A DNA stretch of 63,915 nucleotides from Planctomycetota bacterium. GTDB lineage: Bacteria > Planctomycetota > Planctomycetia > Pirellulales > UBA7805. Where the stretch lies: the NCBI GenBank assembly GCA_021413705.1, contig JAIOPX010000048.1, positions 1-63,915 of the forward strand. Reading direction: 5' to 3'. Numbering within the stretch: the stretch's first letter is position 1; every line of letters begins with the position of its first letter. The notes below the pieces were generated by a model. It made no database searches, was not told the origin of the DNA, and saw only the letters and a program-made list of their open reading frames with translations. Both the position numbers and the translations under genes were made by a program. This document shows, piece after piece, positions 15,477 through 23,992 of the stretch.

Positions 15477-17230
15477 GGCTGCCCCTCTTTCTCGAGAGCC
15501 AAGGGGCCAATGACATAGCGACCGTACTCTTGATCGCCATGGCGGACGAGGAGTCTGCCGGGCCACCAGCGGCCGTTATCTTCTCTGTAATCCTCGAAGA
15601 ATACTTCGCAGGGATCGCGTCCGTCGCCGCTGAATAGCTCCATCGCTTCCAGACGTCCGCTGCTGGGTTCTAGATAGAAATGGCATTCCACGCCACCGTG
15701 AAGACCGACGAGGACATCGAACAAACCTGTGCGACCCCGAAGCGGCGCCGTTCCCTGGTAATACACCTGGCCAAAATCGTCAATGCCACGCGTCAGCAGC
15801 CGCCGCCACTGGCAGAGTGTCACCAATAATCCACCCGTCTCGGGAGGATCGGTGATTTCCGAGAGGTCATCCTTCAGCACGGCGCGCGTTTGAAACTTGG
15901 GCAGGACCAACTCAGCCTCAGTCTCGGAGCAGCGGAAGAGGAACTCACCACCGCCTGCGGCCTTCCCCTGGATTTTCCAAATGCTTTTGTCTGAGTAATC
16001 CCCCATGCCACGCAGCGATTGCCAGAGCCGCTGTTGGTGCTGGACATTGAAGTGGTAGTTCGCATATCCGGCACGGGCTTGATACAGCTTGCTAACGACC
16101 GCCGGCAACTCGACCGCTTTAGGCTTACGTTGGTTCTTGTCGGGCGCCGGCGGCTCCTTCTCAGATGGTTTTCGCTTCTTGTCCGGCGCATCGGGAGCAG
16201 GGGGCGTTTGCGACTCGGCCATGAGTTCTTCCAGTTCACCGCGACGATGCACGCCAGAAAGACGAACCATGGTTTCATAAGTCCGCCCCTGACGACGGTA
16301 AGATAGCGGCACGCGCCAGCCCTTCGGCAACGTGCCCAGCACATTCTTAAAGCCGTTGACGGTCCGAATGGAACGACCGGCGAAACGAATGATCTCATCG
16401 TCGTAACGCAAGCCACGCCGATAGGCATCGGAACTTTCCAGAATGTCGCTGACGACGACCCGGCCTTCGGCATCGGTGCTCACCCTGGCTCCCAGTGTGG
16501 CGTGATCGACAATCTTACCGCTATGCAAGTGTCCCAAAAAGTTCTTGATTTGATTGATCGATATTGCGTAGCCAACGCCGACATTGACACGCCCTCGCTT
16601 TTCAAACGAGCCGCGGCCGTTGATGCCGATCAAGCGCCCGGCGGCGTCGAACAGCGGTCCCCCGGAATTGCCAGGGTTAATGGCCGCGTCGGTCTGAAGG
16701 CAATCCGCGTATTCCAACAACGTGCCCGCCGGTCCCTGATAGCGGTGAACGCCGGAGATCATGCCAAAGGCCACCGTAGGACGGTAGTTGGTAGCCAGCA
16801 GGAACGGATTGCCGATCGTGAATGCCAGATCGCCCACGCGCACCTGATCGCTGTCGGCCAATTCGGCGGCCGGAAAATCGTTGCGGCCCAGAAGCTTAAT
16901 GAGGGCCACGTCGCCGGTGGGATCGAGCCCTACCAACACTGCGTCGTAGAGCACACCGTCGTCGAGCCCGCATTTCATCGCCACACCAGCCGGCTGGGCG
17001 ACGTGAAAATTGGTCAGCGCAAATCCGTCAGCGGAAATAATCACGCCGGAACCACCACCCGCTTCTCCGGCAAAGACAGCCACAGTGCTGGCGGATGCTT
17101 TCTTAACGACGGCGACACGATCGGCCTGGGCGGACAGCACCTGGGGATCGACCACGAGCGCTGGCTGCTCGGAATACGCCGTTTGCGTCAGGGCGAGCAG
17201 CAGTAATATCGAAGCGTGAATACGCATCAT
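15473..17230 (-). CDS. S1C (HtrA/Deg-like) serine protease with PDZ domain, active triad
   Basis: 585 residues; the ATG at 17230 overlaps the preceding stop as ATGA. A signal peptide (about 1-20) is followed by a trypsin-like domain (about 40-235) with an intact triad: His76 (LTNFHVA), Asp107 (PTGDVALIK) and Ser189 (NPGNSGGPL). One PDZ domain follows (about 245-325) and then a Lys/Pro-rich linker (about 335-375). The last 200 residues are a beta-rich domain, unrecognised, with the motif HFYLEPSSGRLEAMELF. HtrA-type enzymes degrade or refold damaged envelope proteins. It is the only one of three adjacent paralogs likely to cut, and its extra C-terminal domain may bind substrate or the two dead paralogs. 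Confidence 0.9.
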   Translation of the reverse strand: MMRIHASILLLLALTQTAYSEQPALVVDPQVLSAQADRVAVVKKASASTVAVFAGEAGGGSGVIISADGFALTNFHVAQPAGVAMKCGLDDGVLYDAVLVGLDPTGDVALIKLLGRNDFPAAELADSDQVRVGDLAFTIGNPFLLATNYRPTVAFGMISGVHRYQGPAGTLLEYADCLQTDAAINPGNSGGPLFDAAGRLIGINGRGSFEKRGRVNVGVGYAISINQIKNFLGHLHSGKIVDHATLGARVSTDAEGRVVVSDILESSDAYRRGLRYDDEIIRFAGRSIRTVNGFKNVLGTLPKGWRVPLSYRRQGRTYETMVRLSGVHRRGELEELMAESQTPPAPDAPDKKRKPSEKEPPAPDKNQRKPKAVELPAVVSKLYQARAGYANYHFNVQHQQRLWQSLRGMGDYSDKSIWKIQGKAAGGGEFLFRCSETEAELVLPKFQTRAVLKDDLSEITDPPETGGLLVTLCQWRRLLTRGIDDFGQVYYQGTAPLRGRTGLFDVLVGLHGGVECHFYLEPSSGRLEAMELFSGDGRDPCEVFFEDYREDNGRWWPGRLLVRHGDQEYGRYVIGPLALEKEGQP

Positions 17231-18459
17231 CGCACGAGCCTCCCATCGCAGAGGTTCAGATAATCGCCCACGTCGAGTTGCTCGCCAAAATCCACGATTA
17301 GCACAAGTTGCTTGACGCCTTTCAGTTCGATGTCGATCGGGTGCGGGGGATCGTTGCCGCTGATGCTTGCGGAATACAGTTCCCGGCCGTCCCCTTCGAT
17401 CCGCAGTCGCACGTTTCCTTGCTGGCCCAGCCGTGCGTCAATCCCGGCGAGAGCCTTGAGATAGCGAAAATCTTCTGGCAACTCGAAGACCACCCGCGAC
17501 CGACTGTGTAGCGCCAACCCTTTGGCAAACGAACGAATGTTGGGCACGCCGTTCTCGCCGATGAATCGAAGCTGCAAGGCGCCATCGTCGCCCGCTGTTT
17601 CGCCGTACAGTAGCGCTTGATTGCGCCGGGGGCGAAACAGCTTGCTCAGCGGCTCGGACAATTTGCCCCCGGAGAAATAGGGCGTCCACTGGGCCAACTG
17701 CGGTTCCAAATCGCTGAGGTACACGAGCTTGCCGGCCGCGAAGTCGAGGCTGGCCAACGATGCCAAAGGCCGCACGAGTTGAAGCCCGGAGGGGGTGGAC
17801 AATTTCAAACCTTGGTCCGTCAGCGAGAACGCTTGCACTTGAAACCGCATGCCGTCGTTCCCAACAACCAGGGCCACGGGCGCCGCAGGCTTGTCCTGCG
17901 GAGGGAAAAAGACCAACCCTTCGAGCTTGGCGCGTGAGATGCGGACCACTTCGTCATCCATGCGAAACTGGGCCGCGACGCCGTCGATCTCTTGCAGCAC
18001 TCCTTCCAGAAAGTCCAGCCGTTCCTTCTTGCGCAGCACGGCCAGATCGGAAGTAGCCGGTCGCTGGCGAATCTTGGACCATTCGGCAGCCAGCGCCGGT
18101 GTTTGTTCTTGAAAACGCACAGAGCGCAGTGCGCGTGCCGGCAACTTCACTTCACCACCCCCAACGAGGATGAGCTGGCACTCGCCGGCCTTGACCCCGA
18201 AATCGGAGGCCAGCAGTTCGCAGCCATCAACAAGCTCCACCCAGGCGGCGGGAGCCTTTGCGGCCGACTTGATGGCGCCGAGGCGAATCTGTTGCAGATC
18301 GGAAGTGGGAATTGTCACCTTTTTTTCTGGAGTCGAGACAATCACCTGTCGCTCATTCAGTTCGAGCAGTGCGCCGCGCACGACATCGCCGCGAAGCGTT
18401 TGCACCTCAGCAGACGCCTCGGGGGCGGCTATCAGCAAGCAGACGAACAACAAGCTCAT
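17227..18459 (-). CDS. Secreted protein with C-terminal NPCBM-like domain
   Basis: 410 residues with a short signal peptide (about 1-18, ending ASAE). Residues about 20-260 contain repeated beta modules of the type TLRGDVVRGALLELNERQVIV and LQQIRLG, seen in planctomycete proteins of unknown role. Residues about 275-405 look like an NPCBM (galactose-binding-like, glycosidase-associated) domain: GLALHSRSRVVFELP, FRYLKALAGID and LVLIVDFGEQLDVGDYLNL. The protein is therefore probably a periplasmic or surface glycan-binding protein. Its stop overlaps the next start, and its position before the protease suggests a joint product set. Confidence 0.78.
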   Translation of the reverse strand: MSLLFVCLLIAAPEASAEVQTLRGDVVRGALLELNERQVIVSTPEKKVTIPTSDLQQIRLGAIKSAAKAPAAWVELVDGCELLASDFGVKAGECQLILVGGGEVKLPARALRSVRFQEQTPALAAEWSKIRQRPATSDLAVLRKKERLDFLEGVLQEIDGVAAQFRMDDEVVRISRAKLEGLVFFPPQDKPAAPVALVVGNDGMRFQVQAFSLTDQGLKLSTPSGLQLVRPLASLASLDFAAGKLVYLSDLEPQLAQWTPYFSGGKLSEPLSKLFRPRRNQALLYGETAGDDGALQLRFIGENGVPNIRSFAKGLALHSRSRVVFELPEDFRYLKALAGIDARLGQQGNVRLRIEGDGRELYSASISGNDPPHPIDIELKGVKQLVLIVDFGEQLDVGDYLNLCDGRLVR

Positions 18460-18494
18460 GACGATGATTCCAGTGATTGCTTCGTGGCGGCCGA

Positions 18495-19547
18495 CTATTC
18501 GTCTCCGCCAGACTTCAGTTCAGCCAACTCTCGAAAGTATTGCTCAATAACGTCCCGATAGTTGGCCGGAAAATCACGGCCAATCTCCTGGAGGGCTTCT
18601 TGCCGCTGTTTGGGTGGCAAATCGCCCCAGGCCGTGTTGCGGCCAATGTCTTTTTTAGTGACTTTGCCGGCACCCTTCCCTTCCGCGATCCGGCTTTCCT
18701 GGGCAGGCGCCGAAGGCTGCAGACTGGCGGCCCCTTGTGAGGCCGACTGCTGGTCTTCGAGGTCTTTAATCAACTTGTCCAACGACTTGACGACGCCATC
18801 TTCGATATCCCGGACCTTTTCACCTGAGCGTCCCTGGTCCAGCCGTCGCTCGACATCCTCCATGCGACGCGAAATGTGATCGAGCGTTTCGTCTTTGAGT
18901 TGCCTGAGGTCGGACTCAATCAACGTGGCCAGAGCCGTGTATCGGGCAGGCAAATCGCTGCGACGTTCCAGCAGTTGCCCGATCGCGGCCAAACCTTCTT
19001 CACGGTGCAACAAGCGATGATGAGCCACGCCGCTGTAGAACAACAGTGCGGCCGGATCGGCAACCTCTTGAGGCGATAGTCCGCCAAGCTGCTCCAGAGC
19101 CTCATCGAAGTAGTGAAGCTGAACCAGGCGGCGGCCCAACAGCAGTCGCAAATTATCGCGCACCAGAGGAGGCAAGTCAGCCTTGGCGAGCCATGCTACA
19201 TCGGGCCGTTGAGATTCCACGCTCCCTGTGCGGCTGTATTGCAACAGGGGATCGGCCTTCGGTTCGACGAGGGCGAAGGTGGCCGCCAATGTATCCAGCA
19301 CGTCGAGGTTGGCTGCCGCGTCCGCCGGCCAAAGATCGCCGACCTGCTTGCGAATCGCCTCATTAGCAGTGCGTTTTTGAATCCACTGTATGGCGCCGTT
19401 GCGGACGTCGGCAGGCGCGGGTTGCTTCCAGCTTGCGCCGCGCAGGGCATCCTCCGCCGTGGCACGGTTCGCGACCAGCAAGCACACTGCCAGACAGAGC
19501 AACCCAACGGAGATGGTCTGCTTCGTGATTGAGTGCGTGGTTTTCAT
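18495..19547 (-). CDS. Exported helical protein of unknown function
   Basis: 350 residues from the ATG at 19547, seven bases after the preceding stop; the longer frame would overlap that gene. The signal peptide is ISVGLLCLAVCLLVAN, ending ATAE. The mature part is helical, with a TPR-like stretch (about 125-205: LVQLHYFDEALEQLGGLS) and a coiled-coil-like segment (about 210-265, RRMEDVERRLDQG). The C-terminus (WGDLPPKQRQEALQEIGRDF) matches a pattern I have seen in planctomycete proteins encoded beside MoxR clusters. No catalytic motif is seen. Its place within the MoxR/VWA gene train is the only functional clue. Confidence 0.72.
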   Translation of the reverse strand: MKTTHSITKQTISVGLLCLAVCLLVANRATAEDALRGASWKQPAPADVRNGAIQWIQKRTANEAIRKQVGDLWPADAAANLDVLDTLAATFALVEPKADPLLQYSRTGSVESQRPDVAWLAKADLPPLVRDNLRLLLGRRLVQLHYFDEALEQLGGLSPQEVADPAALLFYSGVAHHRLLHREEGLAAIGQLLERRSDLPARYTALATLIESDLRQLKDETLDHISRRMEDVERRLDQGRSGEKVRDIEDGVVKSLDKLIKDLEDQQSASQGAASLQPSAPAQESRIAEGKGAGKVTKKDIGRNTAWGDLPPKQRQEALQEIGRDFPANYRDVIEQYFRELAELKSGGDE

Positions 19548-19554
19548 CGGATGG

Positions 19555-21243
19555 CTACTCGTTCTTGCCCGTGTGGAGATCGCGCGAAATGCGATGGATT
19601 CTCTCTTCATGCTCGGCCAGTTTTTTCAGCCGGGGCAACATCTCGGCAGCAGGGGTCTCGCCGGACTTGACCAACTCGTCGTATTGCGCGGTGCGACGAT
19701 TAACGCGTACCTGCAAGGCGCGAATCATCTTCAGTTCCGAAATCGAATCAACCAGCGGCGGATCGGCCGGGGCTCCAGGCTGCGACATGCCCTGCTGCTT
19801 CTTCTGCTTGAGATCCTTTTGAGCTTTCTCCAGCGCGGCAATCATCTCTTTCAGGGCATCGACCACATCCTGCTCCATCCGTTGCGTGGCGGTGCCAATC
19901 TTGGCCTGGATGAGCCGCTCGGTAATCAGTTCCATATCCTCCCGAAGTTGCCCAACTGCTTCGGGGAAAGCCACGGCAGAACCGTCTTCCCGCAACAGCA
20001 GGGAGGCTTTGTCCACTTCGGCCACAATCTGTTGCTCTTTGCGGGCCAAGCGGCCAGCTTCAATCTCGTCGGCTCGGTCACGCTGCGCCGCCGGTTTGCG
20101 GTCCAGAAGCACCGTGCTGTCGAGCACCGCTTGCTGCATTTTCAGCATGATGCGGAAGCGGGCTTCCAACTTCACCAGAGTTTTCTCGATCTCTTCTTCA
20201 CGCAATTGGCGAAGAATCTCTTCCAACTCGGCTCTGGCTTTCTCCAGCGCGGCAATCGCTTCTTCCTGCTGCTCTGTGGCGTCATTGCGTTTGGCTTCAT
20301 CGAGCCGTTTCTGCGCCTGCCGCATCTTCTCCACGGCTTGTTCCACCTGCTTGCGGCCGTTGGGCTGCTCTTCATGGGGTGGAGCGTCGGGCGGCGCGGC
20401 CTCACCCATTTCGGGCTGTCCTTCTCCTGGTTCGGAATCTTTTGGTTTGGATTTGCCGCCGGGTTTGGCGGGACCTTGGCCAGGCGTTTTGGGCGATTCA
20501 CCCCCAGGCGACATTGGATTCATGCCGTCTGGATTCGAAGGACTCTTTTTGTCGTCACCCGGCTTTCCTGGCTTGCCATCGGGATTTTCCTTCGATTCAG
20601 AATCCTTGGGCTCTGCCGTTGGTTTAGCGGCTTCTTCATTGTCCTTGATCTTCTTGGCGATTCCCTCGGTCCGGTCGGCCAACTCCCCCTGGCGTTTGGA
20701 GAGGTCTGGCAATTCACCGTTGCGCTCCGATTGGCCTTGGATGCCGCGCTGGACGCGAATCGCCTGTTCGATCTGCTTGATGTATTCGCGGAGCCGCTGC
20801 TTTTCCGAGGAGTTCTTGTGATCGCGATTCGCGCTGAGCAGCAACGTCAACAGGGCCGTCAGGTCGGTCTGCACTTTGTCCTGCTTGTCGAGCGCCTGAT
20901 CTACATCGCGCACCAGTTCGCTGTCCAAGAGCTTGAGGATGCTCCGCAATTGATCTTCAGTTCCGCTGGACGACATTTGCTGCGCGGCCTTCTCCAGCAA
21001 TTCTGCCCGGGCAGGATCCGCCCCTCGCAACTGCTCGGCCATTTTGAGCAGTTCCGTCTTGAAGCGGGCGTAACTGTCCGCGATCCGGGCCTGCTCGACG
21101 ACCAACAAATCAGCGGCGGCGGGGCTTGCGGCAGTAGCAGGTTCAGCGGTCGGTTTGTCAGCTTCTGCTCCCCACGTTATGTGAACAGGCAGGGCCAAGG
21201 CCACGACCAGTGCCGACAGGATATTGCGATAGATTTTGTTCAT
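19555..21243 (-). CDS. Large exported coiled-coil protein
   Basis: 562 residues; GGGAGTGA eight bases before the ATG at 21243 fixes the start. A signal peptide (about 1-28, ending WGAE) is followed by long charged helices. Residues about 190-275 are a low-complexity linker rich in Pro, Gly, Lys, Asp and Ser. A strong coiled coil follows at about 280-350 (AQKRLDEAKRNDATEQQEEA), then further helices to the end (RIHRISRDLHTGKNE). No enzyme motif is visible. A structural or scaffolding role with its neighbour at 21271-23043, which has a similar helical C-terminus, is plausible. A 638-residue open frame on the opposite strand is only its antisense shadow. Confidence 0.75.
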   Translation of the reverse strand: MNKIYRNILSALVVALALPVHITWGAEADKPTAEPATAASPAAADLLVVEQARIADSYARFKTELLKMAEQLRGADPARAELLEKAAQQMSSSGTEDQLRSILKLLDSELVRDVDQALDKQDKVQTDLTALLTLLLSANRDHKNSSEKQRLREYIKQIEQAIRVQRGIQGQSERNGELPDLSKRQGELADRTEGIAKKIKDNEEAAKPTAEPKDSESKENPDGKPGKPGDDKKSPSNPDGMNPMSPGGESPKTPGQGPAKPGGKSKPKDSEPGEGQPEMGEAAPPDAPPHEEQPNGRKQVEQAVEKMRQAQKRLDEAKRNDATEQQEEAIAALEKARAELEEILRQLREEEIEKTLVKLEARFRIMLKMQQAVLDSTVLLDRKPAAQRDRADEIEAGRLARKEQQIVAEVDKASLLLREDGSAVAFPEAVGQLREDMELITERLIQAKIGTATQRMEQDVVDALKEMIAALEKAQKDLKQKKQQGMSQPGAPADPPLVDSISELKMIRALQVRVNRRTAQYDELVKSGETPAAEMLPRLKKLAEHEERIHRISRDLHTGKNE

Positions 21244-21270
21244 GGCGATCACTCCCTGGATCCTTCCAGA

Positions 21271-23043
21271 CTATTCCAGCCCTTCGCGGAGTTGTTTTTT
21301 CAGTAGTTGTTGCCGCTCGCGCGTCATTCGCGATACGTTGTCGTGCCCTTGAATGATGTTACGCAATTGGGCCAACAATTCGTTGAACCCTTCCGATTCT
21401 AACATTTCGGCGAGAATCTGATCCATTTGCCGCAGAATCGTATCGAGTTGCTTTTCGGCTTCGGCGGCGGCACGCGGACGTTGATCGTTCTGGGCCAGGC
21501 TGGTTCGCAAGGCCAACAGGCGAGTTTTCAGTTTTGGGAACTCCGTGCTGGCCGTCGCCCGTAGCGGCGTTACAATCCGATCACCCAGCCGGCTGCGAAG
21601 ATCGTCGAGATGCTCGACGCGATTGTTTTCCAACTCCTGCAAGATCCGCTCGAACTGATCGGCAACCTCCAAAGTTTCATGCGACGACCATTGACACCGC
21701 TGCAAGGCGTCTTCCACACGGATGGCGGTGCGGTTCTGAGTCCGCAACTGAGGCGCTGGTTTTGCCGCCGCAGGGCCGTCTAGCGTCGATGAATTGGCCG
21801 GAGCCGCGGTTTCGCTTCCTTCCGTTTCGACACGGCGCAACGAATCACGCGTGCGTCGCAAATCGGCGATGATTCCCTCGAAACGGCGGCGCAGGACCAA
21901 TTCGGTCCCTTCCAAAATGCCGCGCAGTTGCTGCTCAGTGACCACCTCTAACTCAAACCGCGGCGTACTACCGACATGCGCAACGGCTTCCAAAGGAAAA
22001 TCGTCTTCGGCCTTAACCCAGACGTAGAACCGTGTGCCCGGCTTGAGGCCCAAACTACTCACATCGAGTCCTATGCCGGCGGCTTGAGTCAACTGGCCAT
22101 CCTTGGGGATCGAAAACACCTGTTGGCGCGGCGTCTTTTCCTGGGATGTCTGAAACTCAAACCAAGCTTTCGCTACTTTGTGGTCGTCGCCGACGGTGCC
22201 CCGCAGCGGCAGCATGGCCTGGGGAGTAATCGCCTTGCCGATGCTGGCAAATCGAACATCAAGCTGCGGCGCCTGGTCGGCTATCGCTCGTATTTGCAGT
22301 CGCGCCGGCTGACGATTGCTCACCCCATCAGTATCGTTCAAGGTAAACAAGACCGTGGTGTCTCTGCGAACGGTACCCAGGTCGAGCACAAACTGCCGCG
22401 AGCGATCAGAGACTTCGATTTTGCGAGTTTGCGTATCCTTGCCAGATATCTGGCAGACCGCCGACACCAGCGGTTTGGAAGCGCGAGCGTGGACCGTTAC
22501 GGCGGTTCCCTCGGGAATCGACATGATTCCGGTCACCGGCAGCGTTTCAACATCGCGTTTCAGGTACGAGGGATACGTGCAGCGCAGCGACAGGTCGCTC
22601 AAGTCAGGGCTCTCGACCGCGTCGATCCACAGATCTTCGATGGCATCATCTTTCCCAAAGAGTTGCTGCCGGCGGGCCCGCACATCGAAACGAATAGAGT
22701 TCTGCACGTTTTTGAAATTGAAGAAATACTCCTGAAACGGATCGCGTCCCGGAACGGCCGTGCCCTGCATGGTCATGCTCTGCTTCAGCGACACGCCCTC
22801 CGATGTGAGGTAGTTCAGTTCGAGCAGGCTTGGGATGCGATGTGAAGTGTCTGCCCGGGCACGGATTTCCAAATCTCCGCCGATGGCCACTTTGACCGAA
22901 CGGCGGCCGCGGTCGTCTGCCGGGAATCCATCGACGGTGATACGCGTGTCGCGCTCCCAGCGCTGCGGGCCCAACAGGACGCTTCTCTGAATCCAAGTGT
23001 TGACGGTGGCGGGGCGAACCGCGCTGAGCAGTACGATCGACAA
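21271..23043 (-). CDS. Envelope protein, 3' part of a split gene (DUF4175-like layout)
   Basis: 590 codons beginning at a TTG (23043). The sequence just before that TTG, in the same frame back to the stop at 23077-23079, encodes a hydrophobic helix (PWVLASLSIVLLSAV) that must be the continuation of a membrane protein. The body has Ig/beta-like domains (about 25-370, with YPSYLKR and FYVWVKAEDDFP) and long C-terminal helices (about 380-590). The 107-codon frame at 23049-23372 supplies a matching N-terminus with two membrane helices but ends in another frame. I read the two as one gene broken by a deletion plus frameshift. Expression from the internal TTG by reinitiation is possible, since it lies six bases past the upstream stop. 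Confidence 0.65.
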   Translation of the reverse strand: MSIVLLSAVRPATVNTWIQRSVLLGPQRWERDTRITVDGFPADDRGRRSVKVAIGGDLEIRARADTSHRIPSLLELNYLTSEGVSLKQSMTMQGTAVPGRDPFQEYFFNFKNVQNSIRFDVRARRQQLFGKDDAIEDLWIDAVESPDLSDLSLRCTYPSYLKRDVETLPVTGIMSIPEGTAVTVHARASKPLVSAVCQISGKDTQTRKIEVSDRSRQFVLDLGTVRRDTTVLFTLNDTDGVSNRQPARLQIRAIADQAPQLDVRFASIGKAITPQAMLPLRGTVGDDHKVAKAWFEFQTSQEKTPRQQVFSIPKDGQLTQAAGIGLDVSSLGLKPGTRFYVWVKAEDDFPLEAVAHVGSTPRFELEVVTEQQLRGILEGTELVLRRRFEGIIADLRRTRDSLRRVETEGSETAAPANSSTLDGPAAAKPAPQLRTQNRTAIRVEDALQRCQWSSHETLEVADQFERILQELENNRVEHLDDLRSRLGDRIVTPLRATASTEFPKLKTRLLALRTSLAQNDQRPRAAAEAEKQLDTILRQMDQILAEMLESEGFNELLAQLRNIIQGHDNVSRMTRERQQLLKKQLREGLE

Positions 23044-23048
23044 ACTGG

Positions 23049-23372
23049 CTAGAACCCAAGGCGCTGGTCGCTCCGTTCAAAAAGCATCGCCATATTGCGA
23101 TCGGTCAACGGAACCAGCAAATGGAGACCCCAGTGACGGACAATCACCCAGCCGATGGCGAGTGCCGTGGCAACCATGATGGCGACGCGAACCGCCGCCG
23201 AAGGTTCCAGCAGCCAGTCGATGGCCAGTGTCACCCAGAACGCGATGGCCAATGCGGCGACCGCAACTGCCAGCCCGCGCGCGCAGACATAGGCGCGAAC
23301 ATAGAACCGCAATCGCGCCAGGGGCGATGCGATTTCTGGCGGCAATGGTTCTTGGGTATTTCTGTCAGACAT
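23049..23372 (-). pseudogene. 5' fragment of the split envelope-protein gene
   Basis: 107 codons from the ATG at 23372 to a TAG at 23049-23051. Residues about 18-85 contain two membrane helices (LAVAVAALAIAFWVTLAIDW and VAIMVATALAIGWVIV), then RNMAMLFERS. In related proteins as I remember them, this last motif continues as a cytoplasmic segment before the next helix. Here the reading changes frame within a few codons and the next helix appears in another frame at about 23075. This looks like loss of some tens of codons. Genome assembly error is the alternative. Confidence 0.6.
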
Positions 23373-23388
23373 TTCGAGTTTACAGTAA

Positions 23389-23432
23389 GGGGACAGTCCC
23401 ATTTTTGGTTCCCACAAATTGGGACAGTCCCC
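23389..23432. repeat. GGGGACAGTCCC palindromic repeat
   Basis: Two inverted copies, GGGGACAGTCCC (23389-23400) and GGGACAGTCCCC (23421-23432), flank the spacer ATTTTTGGTTCCCACAAATT. This is the form of a REP sequence of the kind mobilised by REP-associated tyrosine transposases. It fills the gap between the VWA-gene remnant and the next gene start. Confidence 0.85.
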
Positions 23433-23437
23433 GGGTT

Positions 23438-23992
23438 TCAAGCAAGCCGCAACAAGCGTCTCAGCAACCACTCCAGCGCCAAGGCGCCACACACCCCAAA
23501 CATCGCGATTCGCGTCCAGAACGCGTCCCAACCCAGATCTTTGTCCCCTAACACTGGAGTCGTATGGGTACGGTCCTTCAGCAAGCTGACGACCGGGGCT
23601 TCCGATTCACGACCCAACGCCGCGTCGAGTCCGACGAAGTATCGGCCGCCGGTCTCTCGGGCCAGTTGCCCAAGCAACACGTCGTTGCGCTGGGGATTGT
23701 CACTCTCCCGCGCCGAAGTGGTCACCTTGAGTACTTTCACCAGCGGCGCATCGTTTCCTTCCGGCAGGGGAAGTTCAAGCCGATAGTCCCCCTCACGCTT
23801 GGCCACAAACTGACCTACGAACATACCCTTACGGGTATTGTCGCGGAGCAGTTTTACGGCAACAGGCTCTTTAGCTTCGGGACTGTGGATATAAAGCAAG
23901 ACTTGCGGAGCGTCGAGCGGTTCGTCGCGAACATTTTTCAAGTCGGCCGCCAACGGCCGAAATGCCCTTCGTCCACTTGCCGCAGCCGCCAA
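23438..23992 (-). pseudogene. 3' fragment of the VWA/amidotransferase-like gene
   Basis: About 175 codons in a frame different from the main gene at 23938-26130, overlapping its last 55 bases. The real content begins about LAADLKNVRDEPLDAP. It holds a beta domain (VAKREGDYRLELPLP, a typical blade of this family), the segment RNDVLLGQLARETGGRYFVGL, and a C-terminal membrane helix (AMFGVCGALALEWLLRRLL). These are the expected C-terminal parts of the upstream protein, so a deletion with frameshift near 23,960 split them. It has no ribosome site of its own; TTG 23992 is only the frame limit. Confidence 0.65.

Noticed and set aside
19390..21306. Long plus-strand open frame of about 638 codons
   Set aside because: It is the antisense shadow of the coiled-coil gene; composition is Leu/Arg/Phe-rich without domains, and the minus-strand gene has a signal peptide and ribosome site.
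23938..23992. Programmed -1 frameshift joining the two parts of the VWA gene
   Set aside because: No slippery heptamer is present, and residues expected between the parts appear to be missing, so a deletion explains it better.
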